Assembly (NCBI RefSeq): GCF_002855575.1
Contig: NZ_PKRQ01000003.1
Coordinates: forward strand, 62,001 to 126,000
Source of the DNA: Tabrizicola sp. TH137
GTDB lineage: Bacteria > Pseudomonadota > Alphaproteobacteria > Rhodobacterales > Rhodobacteraceae
Length of the DNA: 64,000 nucleotides
Reading direction: 5' to 3'
Positions 1 through 8,467 of this stretch are shown here, one piece after another (position 1 is the stretch's first letter; every line of letters starts with the position of its first letter). Below the pieces are notes generated by a model, which did no database searches, was not told the origin of the DNA, and worked only from the letters and a program-made list of their open reading frames with translations. The translations under genes and the position numbers were made by a program.

Positions 1-3000
1 AAGAGCCGGTTCATCATGTCGGCCAGCACACCTTCCGGCGTATTGGCATGGCTGGCCCAGTCGAACCCAAGCTGACCGAAGTACTTGTTGGTGCCGCTGC
101 CGCTGATCATGATGTCGTCGCCGGTTTCGGCGTCGAAGTCGTCATTGCCGCTGCCGCCGATCAGGACGTCATGGCCGACAATCGGGCTGTCCACGCTGCG
201 CTTGACCGGCAGGCCCTGCACGAGGTCGCCATTGTCGCCCAGCAGCAGGTTGTTGGCTCCACCGGCTTCCAGCCAGTCATTGCCTTCGCCGCCCATGATC
301 ATGCCGCCGCCGACGCTGCCATGGCCAAAGTCATCGTCCTGACCCAGCAGCATTTCGTCGAAGTCGGGGCCGCCCCAGACAAAGTCCTTGCCCGTGTCGG
401 TGATGATCAGGTTGAAGCCCTGACCCGCATTCACCACGTCATCGCCTGCGCCGGAGCGGACTTCATCATCGCCGAACTCGTCCGTGATGATGTCGTTGCC
501 TGCACCGCCGAAGTGGAAGTCATTGCCTTCGCCGCCTTCCATGCGGTCATTGCCACCGTCACCCCAGAAGGTGTCGTCGCCCTTGCCGCCGATCAGGATG
601 TCGTCGCCCTCGGTGCCGCCCAACACCACATGTTCGGCCCCGGTAAAGCGGACATAGTCCAAGGTTCCATCGCCGTCCGTATCGCGACGGATGACCTTGG
701 GCAGGATCGACTGAAGGATGAGATCGCCCCCCCCCGTCGGGTCCGCGCTGCCAAGCCCGGCATTGAACTGCTTCGTCTGATCGACCTCGATGTAGAAGTC
801 GGGGGTCGAGAAGACATCGCCCGGAAGGTGCGTCGCGGTCGTGTTCCGGTGGATCATGTCGGAGAACTTGTTGTTTTCCAACTGTGCCGTCAGGTTCAGG
901 TTCGCAAGGCGGTTCAGGTAGTAGAACCGGTCCGCATCCTGAAGCGCCTCAAGCTGCACCTCGAAGACGAAGTTGAAGGTCGATCCCAGCATCCCGCCGA
1001 AGACCATCTTCTTCTCGGCCAGACCACCGATCCAGAAGTCCACGTTGTTCAGGCCGCCGAGGCTTCCCCCGGCCCAGTCCCCCGTCGCATTCAGGAATTC
1101 GAGCCGGTCAACGGGCGAGGCATCGCTTGCGAAGACGATGTTGGCTGCCGCCTCCCGCTTCGCTTCCAGGGTCGTCGCGGCGAGGATGGTCTCATGGGTG
1201 CCATAGGCCGCGATGAAGTTGATGATCGAGACCGGGTTCTTCAGGTTCAGCGCGAAGTCGAACCAGCTTTCATAGGGCTTGATCTGGCTGTCCTGCGACC
1301 CTGCAAAGAACTGCTTCCGCGCCTCGTTCAGCGACGGCACGCCAGTTTCGCGGCCACGGGCGATGTTGATCGCCGCAAGGTCAAGAGGCAGGCCGACAAG
1401 GTTGTTGCGCAGGGCTTCGGTCACGAATTCGTCGATCTCGTTGCCGCGCTGGCGAGTCATGCCGCGCGCCAGGGCGCCAGCCGCTTCTTCGGCATCAATC
1501 CCGCTGGTTGCGAACTCAACCGGGTTCAGGAAGGCCGAGATCAGGTCGATATGGTCCGGATTGTAGTCCGCATCATAGCGGTCCACGCTTTCATTCAGCA
1601 TGGAATGGCCAAAGCGATAGACGGTATGGGCGAATTCGCCAAGGATGGCGGGGTCAAGCTCGCCGTCATAGTTGACGAAGACGTTCACGAAGGGCTGCAC
1701 CTTCCGGGCGAACTCTTCAAAGACGAGGTGCTGATACTGCATCTCGGTGACGAACTTGGCCGACTGGAACAGCCGCGCCCCGTTCCAGGCAAGCGACTCG
1801 ATCGTGGCCGCAGCCAGGTCCCCTGCCGCGCTCAGCGGCGTGGCCAGCCATTCGTTCAGGAAGGTCGTCGCAGCGACGATGTCGCCCGTGCCATCAAGAA
1901 TGGCCTGCGCATCGGCAAGAAGGATATCCTTCATCAGCTCGACCTGACGGTTGTGCTCGGAATGGAACACATGGTGCACCGCGGTCAGGGCGATGTTCTC
2001 GTTGGCACGGCCGTCGCCGGCGATGTAGTGCCGGTCAAGCAACTCGTCGTCATAGGTGCCTGCTTCCTGACGGTCCGACGCCACGCTGAATTCAGTGTTG
2101 CCATCCGCGGTTTCGCCCGCATCCGGGTTCGCGTTATGGGCGATGTCGTCAAGGAAGGCCACGCCGGCAGAAACCGCACCCACCGTGTCCACGGGTTCGG
2201 CAAGGTTGCCTTCGATCAGAACCCGCTGACCATCCACGATCTTGACGATCTGCGGCAGACCATTCGCCCCCGGAATGAAGTTGCCATAGGGATCAGTGGC
2301 CAGCAGCGGCACGGAATGGACGTTCATGTCGTCCAGCCGGATCCCGAAAAGGTTCAATGCCTGCGCCTTCACATCGGCCCAGGTCGCCATCCCGCCACCG
2401 GACTCGGTGTTCCCGTTCAGCAGCCGCCCGGTCGAAACCAGCACGCCGTCAACAACGTCGTATTCACGCAGGAAGGCCTGATGCGACGGATGCGAGGTAT
2501 AGGTCTGGTTCTGATCGACGAAGGGCGTGACCTTGTTCACCGCTTCCCCGTTCTCGGTCAGCGTCGCACGCGTCACCACCATGAAATTGGTGTTCGGCGT
2601 CAACGGGTTGTAAAGCGGGTCATCCGGCTGGAGCGGGATATAGACCGTCCCGAAACCGCCCTTCTGCACCAGATCGAGGCCATGGTCGAAGAACTGGCCG
2701 AAGATCGTCATCCACGAGTTGAAGGGGGCAGACAGCCCCTCATCCGGCGCGACGTTCGGCACGACGATCGTCAGTTTGGCCAGATCGCCGGAGGTGCTCG
2801 CCTCATAGGCCAATCCCGCCGTGTCCAGCGCGGACATGATATCCGCTTCCAGGGTCGCGGCATTGGTCGCATCGCCAAGCTCGACAGCCTGCTTGTAGGC
2901 CGAGAACAGTTCCTGGATGGCGGCCGCATCGGTATAGGGATCTTCGCTGCCCGCCACCTGGAAGGCCGAAATCAGGACCGCCGGGTTGTTCATCGTCTGA

Positions 3001-3494
3001 TCGACGATCAGGTTGGAAATGATCCGCGGATCGGCATCGACGACATCGCCGGCCTGGATGGCACGCGGCCCCAGCGTCGGGTCATTCGGAAAGCGGATCG
3101 CATAGTCGTTGTTGTTCAGATAGGTCGCGGGAAGATCGCTCCCGTCCGGGCCAAGCCCGTTGTTCAGCGGGATATAGCCCGCCGGAACGCCCGGGAAGCC
3201 GAAATCGACCGGCTGGAAATCGGGCCCGAGGATCGGCGGACCGAAGCGCATCCCGTCATCGCCCTCGTTGACCCAGGTCGGTGTCGTCGCACGGGGAAAT
3301 TCCTGCCCGGCCGACCCATAGGTGCCCTGCCCGGTCCCGAGGTTGTTGTTGCTGCCATCCACGCGCCGCAGACCCCAGGGGAGTTCCGAAGTCGGAAGAT
3401 AGGTCCCCAGGATCTGCTCGCCGCGCGCATCGGCCTCAGCGATCTTGATCTGCTGAAGGATGAATTCGAGGTCATTCCTATTAACAGTAACCAT
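1..3494 (-). CDS. Animal haem peroxidase with C-terminal RTX calcium-binding repeats (3' end lies outside the window)
   Basis: About 1164 residues are visible and the frame is still open at the window edge, so the C-terminus is missing. The animal peroxidase signature is complete: distal His in GQFFDHGLDL near residue 270, the catalytic Arg region GDGRANENIALTAVHH near 492-507, and the proximal His in VYRFGHSML near 630. From about residue 950 come glycine/aspartate nonapeptides such as GGKGDDTF, GGEGND and GGAGND, typical of type I-secreted calcium-binding proteins. No Sec signal peptide is seen, as expected for that route. The ATG is preceded by AAGAGG at 8-nt spacing. Bacterial relatives include the MopA-type Mn(II)-oxidising or superoxide-forming peroxidases of marine alphaproteobacteria; the true substrate here is inferred, not shown. 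Confidence 0.9.
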   Translation of the reverse strand, partial: MVTVNRNDLEFILQQIKIAEADARGEQILGTYLPTSELPWGLRRVDGSNNNLGTGQGTYGSAGQEFPRATTPTWVNEGDDGMRFGPPILGPDFQPVDFGFPGVPAGYIPLNNGLGPDGSDLPATYLNNNDYAIRFPNDPTLGPRAIQAGDVVDADPRIISNLIVDQTMNNPAVLISAFQVAGSEDPYTDAAAIQELFSAYKQAVELGDATNAATLEADIMSALDTAGLAYEASTSGDLAKLTIVVPNVAPDEGLSAPFNSWMTIFGQFFDHGLDLVQKGGFGTVYIPLQPDDPLYNPLTPNTNFMVVTRATLTENGEAVNKVTPFVDQNQTYTSHPSHQAFLREYDVVDGVLVSTGRLLNGNTESGGGMATWADVKAQALNLFGIRLDDMNVHSVPLLATDPYGNFIPGANGLPQIVKIVDGQRVLIEGNLAEPVDTVGAVSAGVAFLDDIAHNANPDAGETADGNTEFSVASDRQEAGTYDDELLDRHYIAGDGRANENIALTAVHHVFHSEHNRQVELMKDILLADAQAILDGTGDIVAATTFLNEWLATPLSAAGDLAAATIESLAWNGARLFQSAKFVTEMQYQHLVFEEFARKVQPFVNVFVNYDGELDPAILGEFAHTVYRFGHSMLNESVDRYDADYNPDHIDLISAFLNPVEFATSGIDAEEAAGALARGMTRQRGNEIDEFVTEALRNNLVGLPLDLAAINIARGRETGVPSLNEARKQFFAGSQDSQIKPYESWFDFALNLKNPVSIINFIAAYGTHETILAATTLEAKREAAANIVFASDASPVDRLEFLNATGDWAGGSLGGLNNVDFWIGGLAEKKMVFGGMLGSTFNFVFEVQLEALQDADRFYYLNRLANLNLTAQLENNKFSDMIHRNTTATHLPGDVFSTPDFYIEVDQTKQFNAGLGSADPTGGGDLILQSILPKVIRRDTDGDGTLDYVRFTGAEHVVLGGTEGDDILIGGKGDDTFWGDGGNDRMEGGEGNDFHFGGAGNDIITDEFGDDEVRSGAGDDVVNAGQGFNLIITDTGKDFVWGGPDFDEMLLGQDDDFGHGSVGGGMIMGGEGNDWLEAGGANNLLLGDNGDLVQGLPVKRSVDSPIVGHDVLIGGSGNDDFDAETGDDIMISGSGTNKYFGQLGFDWASHANTPEGVLADMMNRL

Positions 3495-3644
3495 GGCGTA
3501 CGCCTCTTTCCTGAATTGCAATGAAGCCGGCGGCACGGTGCGAACCGGAATGATTTACATTCGCAAGTTGGGGATGCCCCTACAAACGTCGATGGTCCAA
3601 CGTATCGTGCGTCAGCAGTCCAAGGCGGGATCAGACCTAGGTTA
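3495..3644 (-). promoter_or_regulatory. Upstream region of the peroxidase gene, copy P of a 150-bp duplication
   Basis: Read on the minus strand from 3644 to 3495, this segment aligns without gaps to 3900-4049 read on the plus strand; by hand I count 115 identities in 150 columns. The blocks TGACGCACGA and GCGAATGTAA are identical. It contains a dyad at 3539-3566 (TGCGAA and TTCGCA arms 15-16 nt apart) about 45 nt before the peroxidase ATG, and ends with the Shine-Dalgarno-like AAGAGG. It probably holds promoter and operator. The stretch between the two copies (3645-3899) shows no convincing gene, only a small CCTGAA/TTCAGG hairpin near 3711-3735. Confidence 0.7.
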
Positions 3645-3899
3645 GAGGGGGGCCGACATCGCGCGCGCCCAGCGGAACGCCTCCCATGGCCCGGACCGCG
3701 CCGTCGCAAAACCCTGAAGTTCCTGTCTTTTCAGGCATGTCGGGGCAGCCTCACGCGCGACCACGCGCCTCGCGGGCCTGCGATCACCAGACACGGCCTC
3801 GCCGTCCGGTCCCCGCCCAAGGGCCACCGAGGGCAGCTCCATCACCTTCTTTCTGGCTGGACAGTGCCGTGACAAGGCCTTCCCAGCTGCCCCCTCCCC

Positions 3900-4049
3900 T
3901 AACCTAAGTCTGATCCGGTCTAAGACTGGTGACGCACGATATGTCGGACCATCGCTGTTTGTCGCGACAGCACGGAATTGCGAATGTAACTCATTCCCGT
4001 TCGCAACAGGCGGCCGGTTTCGTCGCAACTCAACCAAGAGGCGTGGCCG
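3900..4049 (+). promoter_or_regulatory. Upstream region of the response regulator gene, copy L of the 150-bp duplication
   Basis: This is the partner of the peroxidase upstream region, in inverted orientation. It carries the dyad TTGCGAA...TTCGCAA at 3978-4006 (seven-base arms, 15-nt centre) about 77 nt before the regulator ATG. The copy stops where the peroxidase copy meets its start codon; the regulator ATG lies 34 nt further on. Shared sequence in front of two divergent genes suggests one regulator controls both, possibly the regulator encoded here. Confidence 0.7.
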
Positions 4050-4083
4050 GGTTCGCCCTTCCGGCAGTGAATGTGAGACTGAA

Positions 4084-4833
4084 ATGCCGAACTTCGTGCT
4101 TGTCGACGACCATCCGATCATCCTCTCCGGTCTCGCCGCCCTCTTTCGCACCCGGCCTCACTACCGCATTGTGGAAACTGGCGCGACAGCAGAGGAAGCG
4201 CTCCGCCTCGTGCGTGAGGTGAAATGCGAAATCCTTGTCACCGATCTGAACCTGATGGGCGAAGAGCTTGAAGGGATACGCCGCATCCGCGCCGAACGAC
4301 CCGACCTCAAGATCATGATCTTCACCGAAGCCACCTCCCCGAGGACCTGCCTGCAAGTCATGAAGGCCGGAGCCGACGGCTTCGTCCTCAAGGGCAGTTC
4401 AACCGACGACCTTGCCGCCGCGATCGAGACAATCCTGTCAGGGCAGGAATTCATCTCCCCGCCTTTGGCGACAAGCATCACGCAGGAAAAGGAACTCGAA
4501 AAGCAAAGACGGCAGAAGCTTGCCTCCGTGGCGCTGAGTTCGCGGGAAAATCAGGTGGCGCATGAACTGCTCAACGGGGCGTCCAACAAGGAAATCGCCG
4601 TCAAGCTGAGCATTTCCTACAAGACGGTGAAGTTCTACATGAACCAGATCATGCGCAAATTCGATGTGCGAAACAGGCTGGAAGTCGTGCTGGAACTGCA
4701 ACGGATGAACAGTTCCGCGCCCAGCCGCTCCCTCGATCCGTCGCGGTCCGTTCCTGCCCCATGCCGCTCTGTAGGGCCAGATGGCGCGCTCCACGCCGAA
4801 ACCCCGCGCCCGATCCGCCGCCGCATTCATTAG
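4084..4833 (+). CDS. NarL/FixJ (LuxR)-family response regulator
   Basis: 249 residues. The receiver domain spans about 1-120, with acidic residues D8/D9 in VLVDDHP, the phospho-acceptor D54 in VTDLNL, the switch residue T81 and conserved K103 in FVLKGSS. The LuxR-type helix-turn-helix spans about 150-208 (LSSRENQVAHELLNG, then NKEIAVKLSISYKTVKFYM). A 40-residue Arg/Ser/Pro-rich tail follows, longer than usual for the family. No histidine kinase is next to it. The only obvious partner is the divergent RTX peroxidase, whose upstream region is duplicated in front of this gene, so a role in controlling the peroxidase and itself is likely but inferred. Confidence 0.88.
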   Translation: MPNFVLVDDHPIILSGLAALFRTRPHYRIVETGATAEEALRLVREVKCEILVTDLNLMGEELEGIRRIRAERPDLKIMIFTEATSPRTCLQVMKAGADGFVLKGSSTDDLAAAIETILSGQEFISPPLATSITQEKELEKQRRQKLASVALSSRENQVAHELLNGASNKEIAVKLSISYKTVKFYMNQIMRKFDVRNRLEVVLELQRMNSSAPSRSLDPSRSVPAPCRSVGPDGALHAETPRPIRRRIH

Positions 4834-4900
4834 CCCTTCACGCGGCGCCGGGTCGGCTGCCCCATGGGCGGTCCAGAAAAAAGGTGGGATGGTTCTGCTC

Positions 4901-4974
4901 TGGAGGCGGGTACCGGAATCGAACCGGTCTTCACGGATTTGCAATCCGCTGCGTAACCTCTCCGCCAACCCGCC
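4901..4974 (-). tRNA. tRNA-Cys (anticodon GCA)
   Basis: The minus strand folds as a complete 74-nt tRNA. The acceptor stem is GGCGGGT paired with ACCCGCC, followed by discriminator T and an encoded CCA. The anticodon loop ATTGCAAAT gives GCA. The T arm is CCGGTTCGATTCCGG. A T6 run follows about 18 nt downstream of the 3' end. No integrase or att-like duplication is seen beside it. Confidence 0.95.
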
Positions 4975-5040
4975 GAGAGCATGGTTGACCTATACGACGC
5001 GCGGGGCGCGCGCAAGACCCGCGCGCCGCCATTTCATCCC

Positions 5041-5820
5041 TTACAGCGTCGCCAGCGTCTGCCCGCCATCCAGCAGGATGTTCTGACCCACGATGAAGGC
5101 CGCCTGCTGCGAACACAGAAAGGCGCAGGCCGCGCCGAAATGCGCCGGATCGCCATAGCGCCGCGCGGGAATCGTCGCCGCGCGCCGGGCGCGGGCCTCT
5201 TCCATCGTCACCCCTTCCGCCGTCATCACCCCCTTGTCCAGGGACACGGCCCGATCCGTGTCATGGATCCCCGGCAGAAGGTTGTTGATGTTCACCCCAT
5301 GCGGCGCAACCTGCCGCGACGTGCCCGCGACATAGCCCGTCAGCCCTGCACGGGCCGAATTGGACAGTCCCAGAACCGCGATCGGAGCCTTCACCGATTG
5401 CGAGGTGATGTTGACCACCCGTCCCCAGCCCTGCCCGATCATCCCCGGCAGCAGCGCCTTCATCAACGCGATGGGCGTGAGCATATTGGCATCCAGCGCG
5501 CGGATGAAATCCTCCCGCGTCCAGTCCGACCACATCCCCGGCGGCGGGCCGCCCGCATTGGTGACCAGGATATCAACCGCCCCCGCCGCCTCCAACACGG
5601 TCTCGCGCCCGGCATCGGTGGTGATGTCGGCCGCCACCGCCACCACATTCACATTGTGCCGCGCCCGGATCGCCGCCGCCGTCGCTTCCAGCGCCTCGCC
5701 CCCCCGCGCATTCAGCACGAGGTCCACCCCCGCTTCCGCCAACGCCTCGGCGCAGCCCCGACCCAACCCCTTGCTCGACGCGCAGACCAGCGCCCGCTTG
5801 CCCCTGATGCCCAGATCCAT
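5041..5820 (-). CDS. SDR-family oxidoreductase-like protein lacking the usual Tyr-Lys pair
   Basis: 259 residues with a Rossmann fold: the nucleotide-binding ASSKGLGRG at 14-22, NAG at 88-90, and a C-terminal QNILLDGGQTLATL typical of FabG-like SDRs. The catalytic Ser region is intact (NITSQS, 137-142). Where YxxxK should follow, the sequence reads LSNSARAGL (about 152-160), so Tyr is Ser153 and Lys is Arg157. Similar SNxxRA variants exist in a subgroup of SDR proteins, as I recall. The substrate is unknown. The start is the ATG giving MDLGIRGKRALV; the longer upstream open frame runs antisense to prfC and is not used. Confidence 0.85.
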   Translation of the reverse strand: MDLGIRGKRALVCASSKGLGRGCAEALAEAGVDLVLNARGGEALEATAAAIRARHNVNVVAVAADITTDAGRETVLEAAGAVDILVTNAGGPPPGMWSDWTREDFIRALDANMLTPIALMKALLPGMIGQGWGRVVNITSQSVKAPIAVLGLSNSARAGLTGYVAGTSRQVAPHGVNINNLLPGIHDTDRAVSLDKGVMTAEGVTMEEARARRAATIPARRYGDPAHFGAACAFLCSQQAAFIVGQNILLDGGQTLATL

Positions 5821-5870
5821 CCCGGTCTCCCTTGCCTTTGTCCCCCAAGGCGTAACCGCCACTGCCTGCC

Positions 5871-5921
5871 CCTGCAACCCGCCTGACCTACAACCCGCCT
5901 GCCCCAGCAACCCGCCTGCCC
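5871..5921. repeat. Three imperfect tandem repeats of a 16-17-bp unit
   Basis: CAACCCGCCTG occurs three times, starting at 5875, 5891 and 5908, in the space between the divergent SDR and prfC genes. It may be simple slippage; no regulator is known for it. Confidence 0.6.
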
Positions 5922-5949
5922 AGTGGACGGCAGGCCCGCTTTCCGCTAC

Positions 5950-7557
5950 ATGCCCGCCATGCTGGACAACCGCCCCACCCTTCCGCCCGAAATCGCCCGC
6001 CGCCGGACCTTCGCGATCATCTCGCATCCCGACGCCGGCAAGACCACGCTCACCGAAAAGTTCCTCCTCTTCGGGGGCGCGATCCAGATGGCGGGCCAGG
6101 TCCGTGCCAAGGGCGAGGCGCGGCGCACGCGCTCTGACTTCATGAAGATGGAACAGGAACGCGGTATCTCCGTCTCGGCCTCGGCGATGTCCTTCGACTA
6201 TCGCGACTACCGCTTCAATCTGGTGGATACGCCCGGCCACTCGGACTTTTCCGAAGACACCTACCGCACCCTGACCGCCGTCGATGCCGCGATCATGGTG
6301 ATCGACGGCGCCAAGGGCGTGGAATCCCAGACCCAGAAGCTTTTCGAGGTCTGCCGCCTGCGCGACCTGCCCATCCTGACCTTCTGCAACAAGATGGACC
6401 GCGAGTCGCGCGACACCTTCGACATCATCGACGAAATCCAGCAGAACCTCGCCATCGACGTGACCCCCGCCTCCTGGCCCATCGGCATGGGGCGCGACTT
6501 CATCGGCGCCTATGACCTCCTGCATGACCAGCTGGAGATCATGGACCGCGCCGACCGCAACCGCGTGGCAGAGTCCGTCAAGATCGAAGGGCTCGATGAC
6601 CCCAAGCTCGCCGATCACATCCCCGCCGACCTCCTCGCCAAACTGCGCGAAGAGGTAGAGATGGCGCGCGAACTCCTGCCCGCCTTCGACCGGGCGAGCT
6701 TCCTCAACGGCTCCATGACGCCCATCTGGTTCGGCTCGGCCATCAACTCCTTCGGCGTCAAGGAACTCATGGATGGCATGGGCGAATACGGCCCCACGCC
6801 GCAGCCCCAGAAGGCCGCCGAACGCCATATCTCCGCCGATGAAGGCCCGGTGACCGGCTTCGTCTTCAAGGTGCAGGCCAATATGGACCCCAAGCACCGC
6901 GACCGCGTCGCCTTCGTCCGCCTCGCCTCGGGCCATTTCGAACGCGGCATGAAACTCCTGCATGTCCGGTCCAAGAAACCCATGGCCGTTTCCAACCCCG
7001 TCCTCTTCCTCGCCGCCGACCGCGAACTGGCGGAAGAGGCCTGGGCCGGCGACATCATCGGCATCCCGAACCACGGCCAGCTCCGCATCGGCGATGCCCT
7101 GACCGAAGGCGAGGCGCTGCATTTCACCGGCATCCCCTCCTTCGCACCGGAACTGCTTCAAGGCGTGCGGGCGGGCGATCCGATGAAGGCCAAGCATCTG
7201 GAAAAGGCCCTGATGCAATTCGCCGAGGAAGGCGCCGCCAAGGTCTTCAAGCCGATGATCGGGTCGGGCTTCATCGTGGGCGTCGTCGGCGCCCTGCAAT
7301 TCGAAGTGCTGGCCTCTCGCATCGAACAGGAATACTCCCTCCCCGTTCGCTTCGAACCCTCGCAATTCACCTCCGCCCGCTGGGTCTCCGGCCCCAAGGC
7401 CGAGGTGGAGCGTTTCGTCAATGTCAACAAGGGCCATATCGCCACCGACAATGACGGCGACATGGTCTATCTGACACGCCTGAAATGGGACATCGACCGC
7501 GTGGAACGGGATTACCCCGACCTTCGCCTCACCGCGACCAAGGAAATGATGGTCTGA
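5950..7557 (+). CDS. prfC: Peptide chain release factor 3
   Basis: 535 residues (E. coli RF3 has 529). A translational GTPase that recycles RF1/RF2 from the ribosome after termination. GTPase motifs: SHPDAGKTT (G1), DTPGHSDFSED (G3) and NKMD (G4). The RF3-type ISVSASAMSFDYRDYRFN region and a C-terminal QFEVLASRIEQEY follow. The start is uncertain: ATG at 5950 (MPAMLDN) or 5959 (MLDN); neither has a strong Shine-Dalgarno, and an upstream in-frame ATG at 5923 seems too far out. The gene stands alone, divergent from the SDR gene and convergent with the PepSY-type gene 16 bp downstream. Confidence 0.95.
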   Translation: MPAMLDNRPTLPPEIARRRTFAIISHPDAGKTTLTEKFLLFGGAIQMAGQVRAKGEARRTRSDFMKMEQERGISVSASAMSFDYRDYRFNLVDTPGHSDFSEDTYRTLTAVDAAIMVIDGAKGVESQTQKLFEVCRLRDLPILTFCNKMDRESRDTFDIIDEIQQNLAIDVTPASWPIGMGRDFIGAYDLLHDQLEIMDRADRNRVAESVKIEGLDDPKLADHIPADLLAKLREEVEMARELLPAFDRASFLNGSMTPIWFGSAINSFGVKELMDGMGEYGPTPQPQKAAERHISADEGPVTGFVFKVQANMDPKHRDRVAFVRLASGHFERGMKLLHVRSKKPMAVSNPVLFLAADRELAEEAWAGDIIGIPNHGQLRIGDALTEGEALHFTGIPSFAPELLQGVRAGDPMKAKHLEKALMQFAEEGAAKVFKPMIGSGFIVGVVGALQFEVLASRIEQEYSLPVRFEPSQFTSARWVSGPKAEVERFVNVNKGHIATDNDGDMVYLTRLKWDIDRVERDYPDLRLTATKEMMV

Positions 7558-7573
7558 TCGGCGGCGGCCTCCG

Positions 7574-8179
7574 TCACCCCCGCGCTTGCACCTGCTTCAG
7601 CATCGCCGCCTTCGCGCGGCGGTTCTTCACGCGGCGCAGCCGCGGCATGACGAAAAGCACCAGCCCCGACAGCCCGAACACCACCAGCGCCCCGGCCGTG
7701 ATATCCGCAAGCCAGGTGCCGAAGGTCGTCCCCACCCAGCCCCGCTCATGGATCGACGACAGCACCCGCGACCAGCGAAGGCGCGTATGCAGCCACTCTC
7801 CATCCGGCGCATAGGTCCGCGTCACATAGCGGCTGTCGGTCCAGGCAAAGCCCGTCGCCCGATCCACGATCACGTCATAGTCCCCGGCATCGAAGGTAAA
7901 GACGTCGCGATGGCGGAACCGGTCCTCCCCGTCATCAAGGAACAGATCCGCCCCCGGCGCGATCCGCAGGGCAATCGCCTCTGCCGCGGCCTCGTCGCGC
8001 GGCGCGGCCAGGGGCGAGGCATCGAAACCCGCCGTGTCGTAATGCTCCGTCGGAAACAGCGACAGGACCAGCTCGTCATGGTTCATGTAAAGCCCGGTGA
8101 AACCGATCGCCACCACCCAGGGAAGGATCAGCACCCCCAGCCAGGAATGCACGCTTTTCACCATACGCTCAAAGGACAT
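7574..8179 (-). CDS. PepSY-associated membrane protein
   Basis: 201 residues. An N-terminal membrane helix (WLGVLILPWVVAIGFTGLYM), a periplasmic-type middle region with PepSY-like VIVDRATGFAW, then SSIHERGWVG and a C-terminal membrane helix (GALVVFGLSGLVLFV) followed by a basic tail. This layout matches small PepSY_TM proteins, often linked to metal or siderophore reduction, although nothing nearby confirms that. The start is MSFERMVKSVHSW: the minus strand has GGAGGGACCG directly before the ATG, a very strong ribosome site. The upstream extension of the frame is not needed. Confidence 0.82.
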   Translation of the reverse strand: MSFERMVKSVHSWLGVLILPWVVAIGFTGLYMNHDELVLSLFPTEHYDTAGFDASPLAAPRDEAAAEAIALRIAPGADLFLDDGEDRFRHRDVFTFDAGDYDVIVDRATGFAWTDSRYVTRTYAPDGEWLHTRLRWSRVLSSIHERGWVGTTFGTWLADITAGALVVFGLSGLVLFVMPRLRRVKNRRAKAAMLKQVQARG

Positions 8180-8342
8180 CGGTCCCTCCGTTCCCGGGCA
8201 GCGAAGGCGACAGGCCGCCCCGCTCTGGCGCCATCCTGCGCGCATCCTCAGGCGCGCGCCATGCGACCGGAGGTGCAGCCCCCCCGGCTGTATCCGGAGT
8301 TTAGGCAACATTCAGGTGTCTGACGGCGATTTCTGCCCAATC

Positions 8343-8467
8343 CTTGACCCATGCACATATTTCCTCTATGTGCCTGTCAGGCCTTAGGGGCCGACACCGA
8401 CGCCGGGGCGCCCGGACAGCAGCGTCCCTTCACCCATGCGGGCCGATCCCGCATCTTAAGGACGCTT
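8343..8467 (+). promoter_or_regulatory. Likely promoter and leader of the DEAD-box helicase gene
   Basis: TTGACC at 8343-8348 and TATGTG at 8366-8371, with a 17-bp spacer, resemble a sigma-70 promoter. A leader of roughly 90 nt follows. It contains a perfect 7-bp hairpin, ATGCGGG/CCCGCAT (8436-8454, 5-nt loop), ending four bases before the AAGGA ribosome site. The remaining part of the divergent spacer (8180-8342) shows nothing I can name. Confidence 0.45.

Noticed and set aside
48-3524. Open frame of 1158 codons on the plus strand
   Set aside because: It lies wholly opposite the haem peroxidase gene, whose motifs are unmistakable; long antisense frames are common in GC-rich coding DNA.
3642-4151. 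Possible gene between the peroxidase and regulator
   Set aside because: The frames here overlap the duplicated promoter copy and the regulator start and show no domain.
4901-4974. tRNA-Cys as an integration site of a mobile element
   Set aside because: No integrase and no duplicated tRNA 3' end was found nearby.
5871-5921. Tandem repeats as a CRISPR-like array
   Set aside because: Only three imperfect units with 5-6-bp spacers and no cas genes.
5820-7437. N-terminal extension of the SDR protein
   Set aside because: It runs antisense to prfC and the family start MDLGIRGKRA fits exactly.
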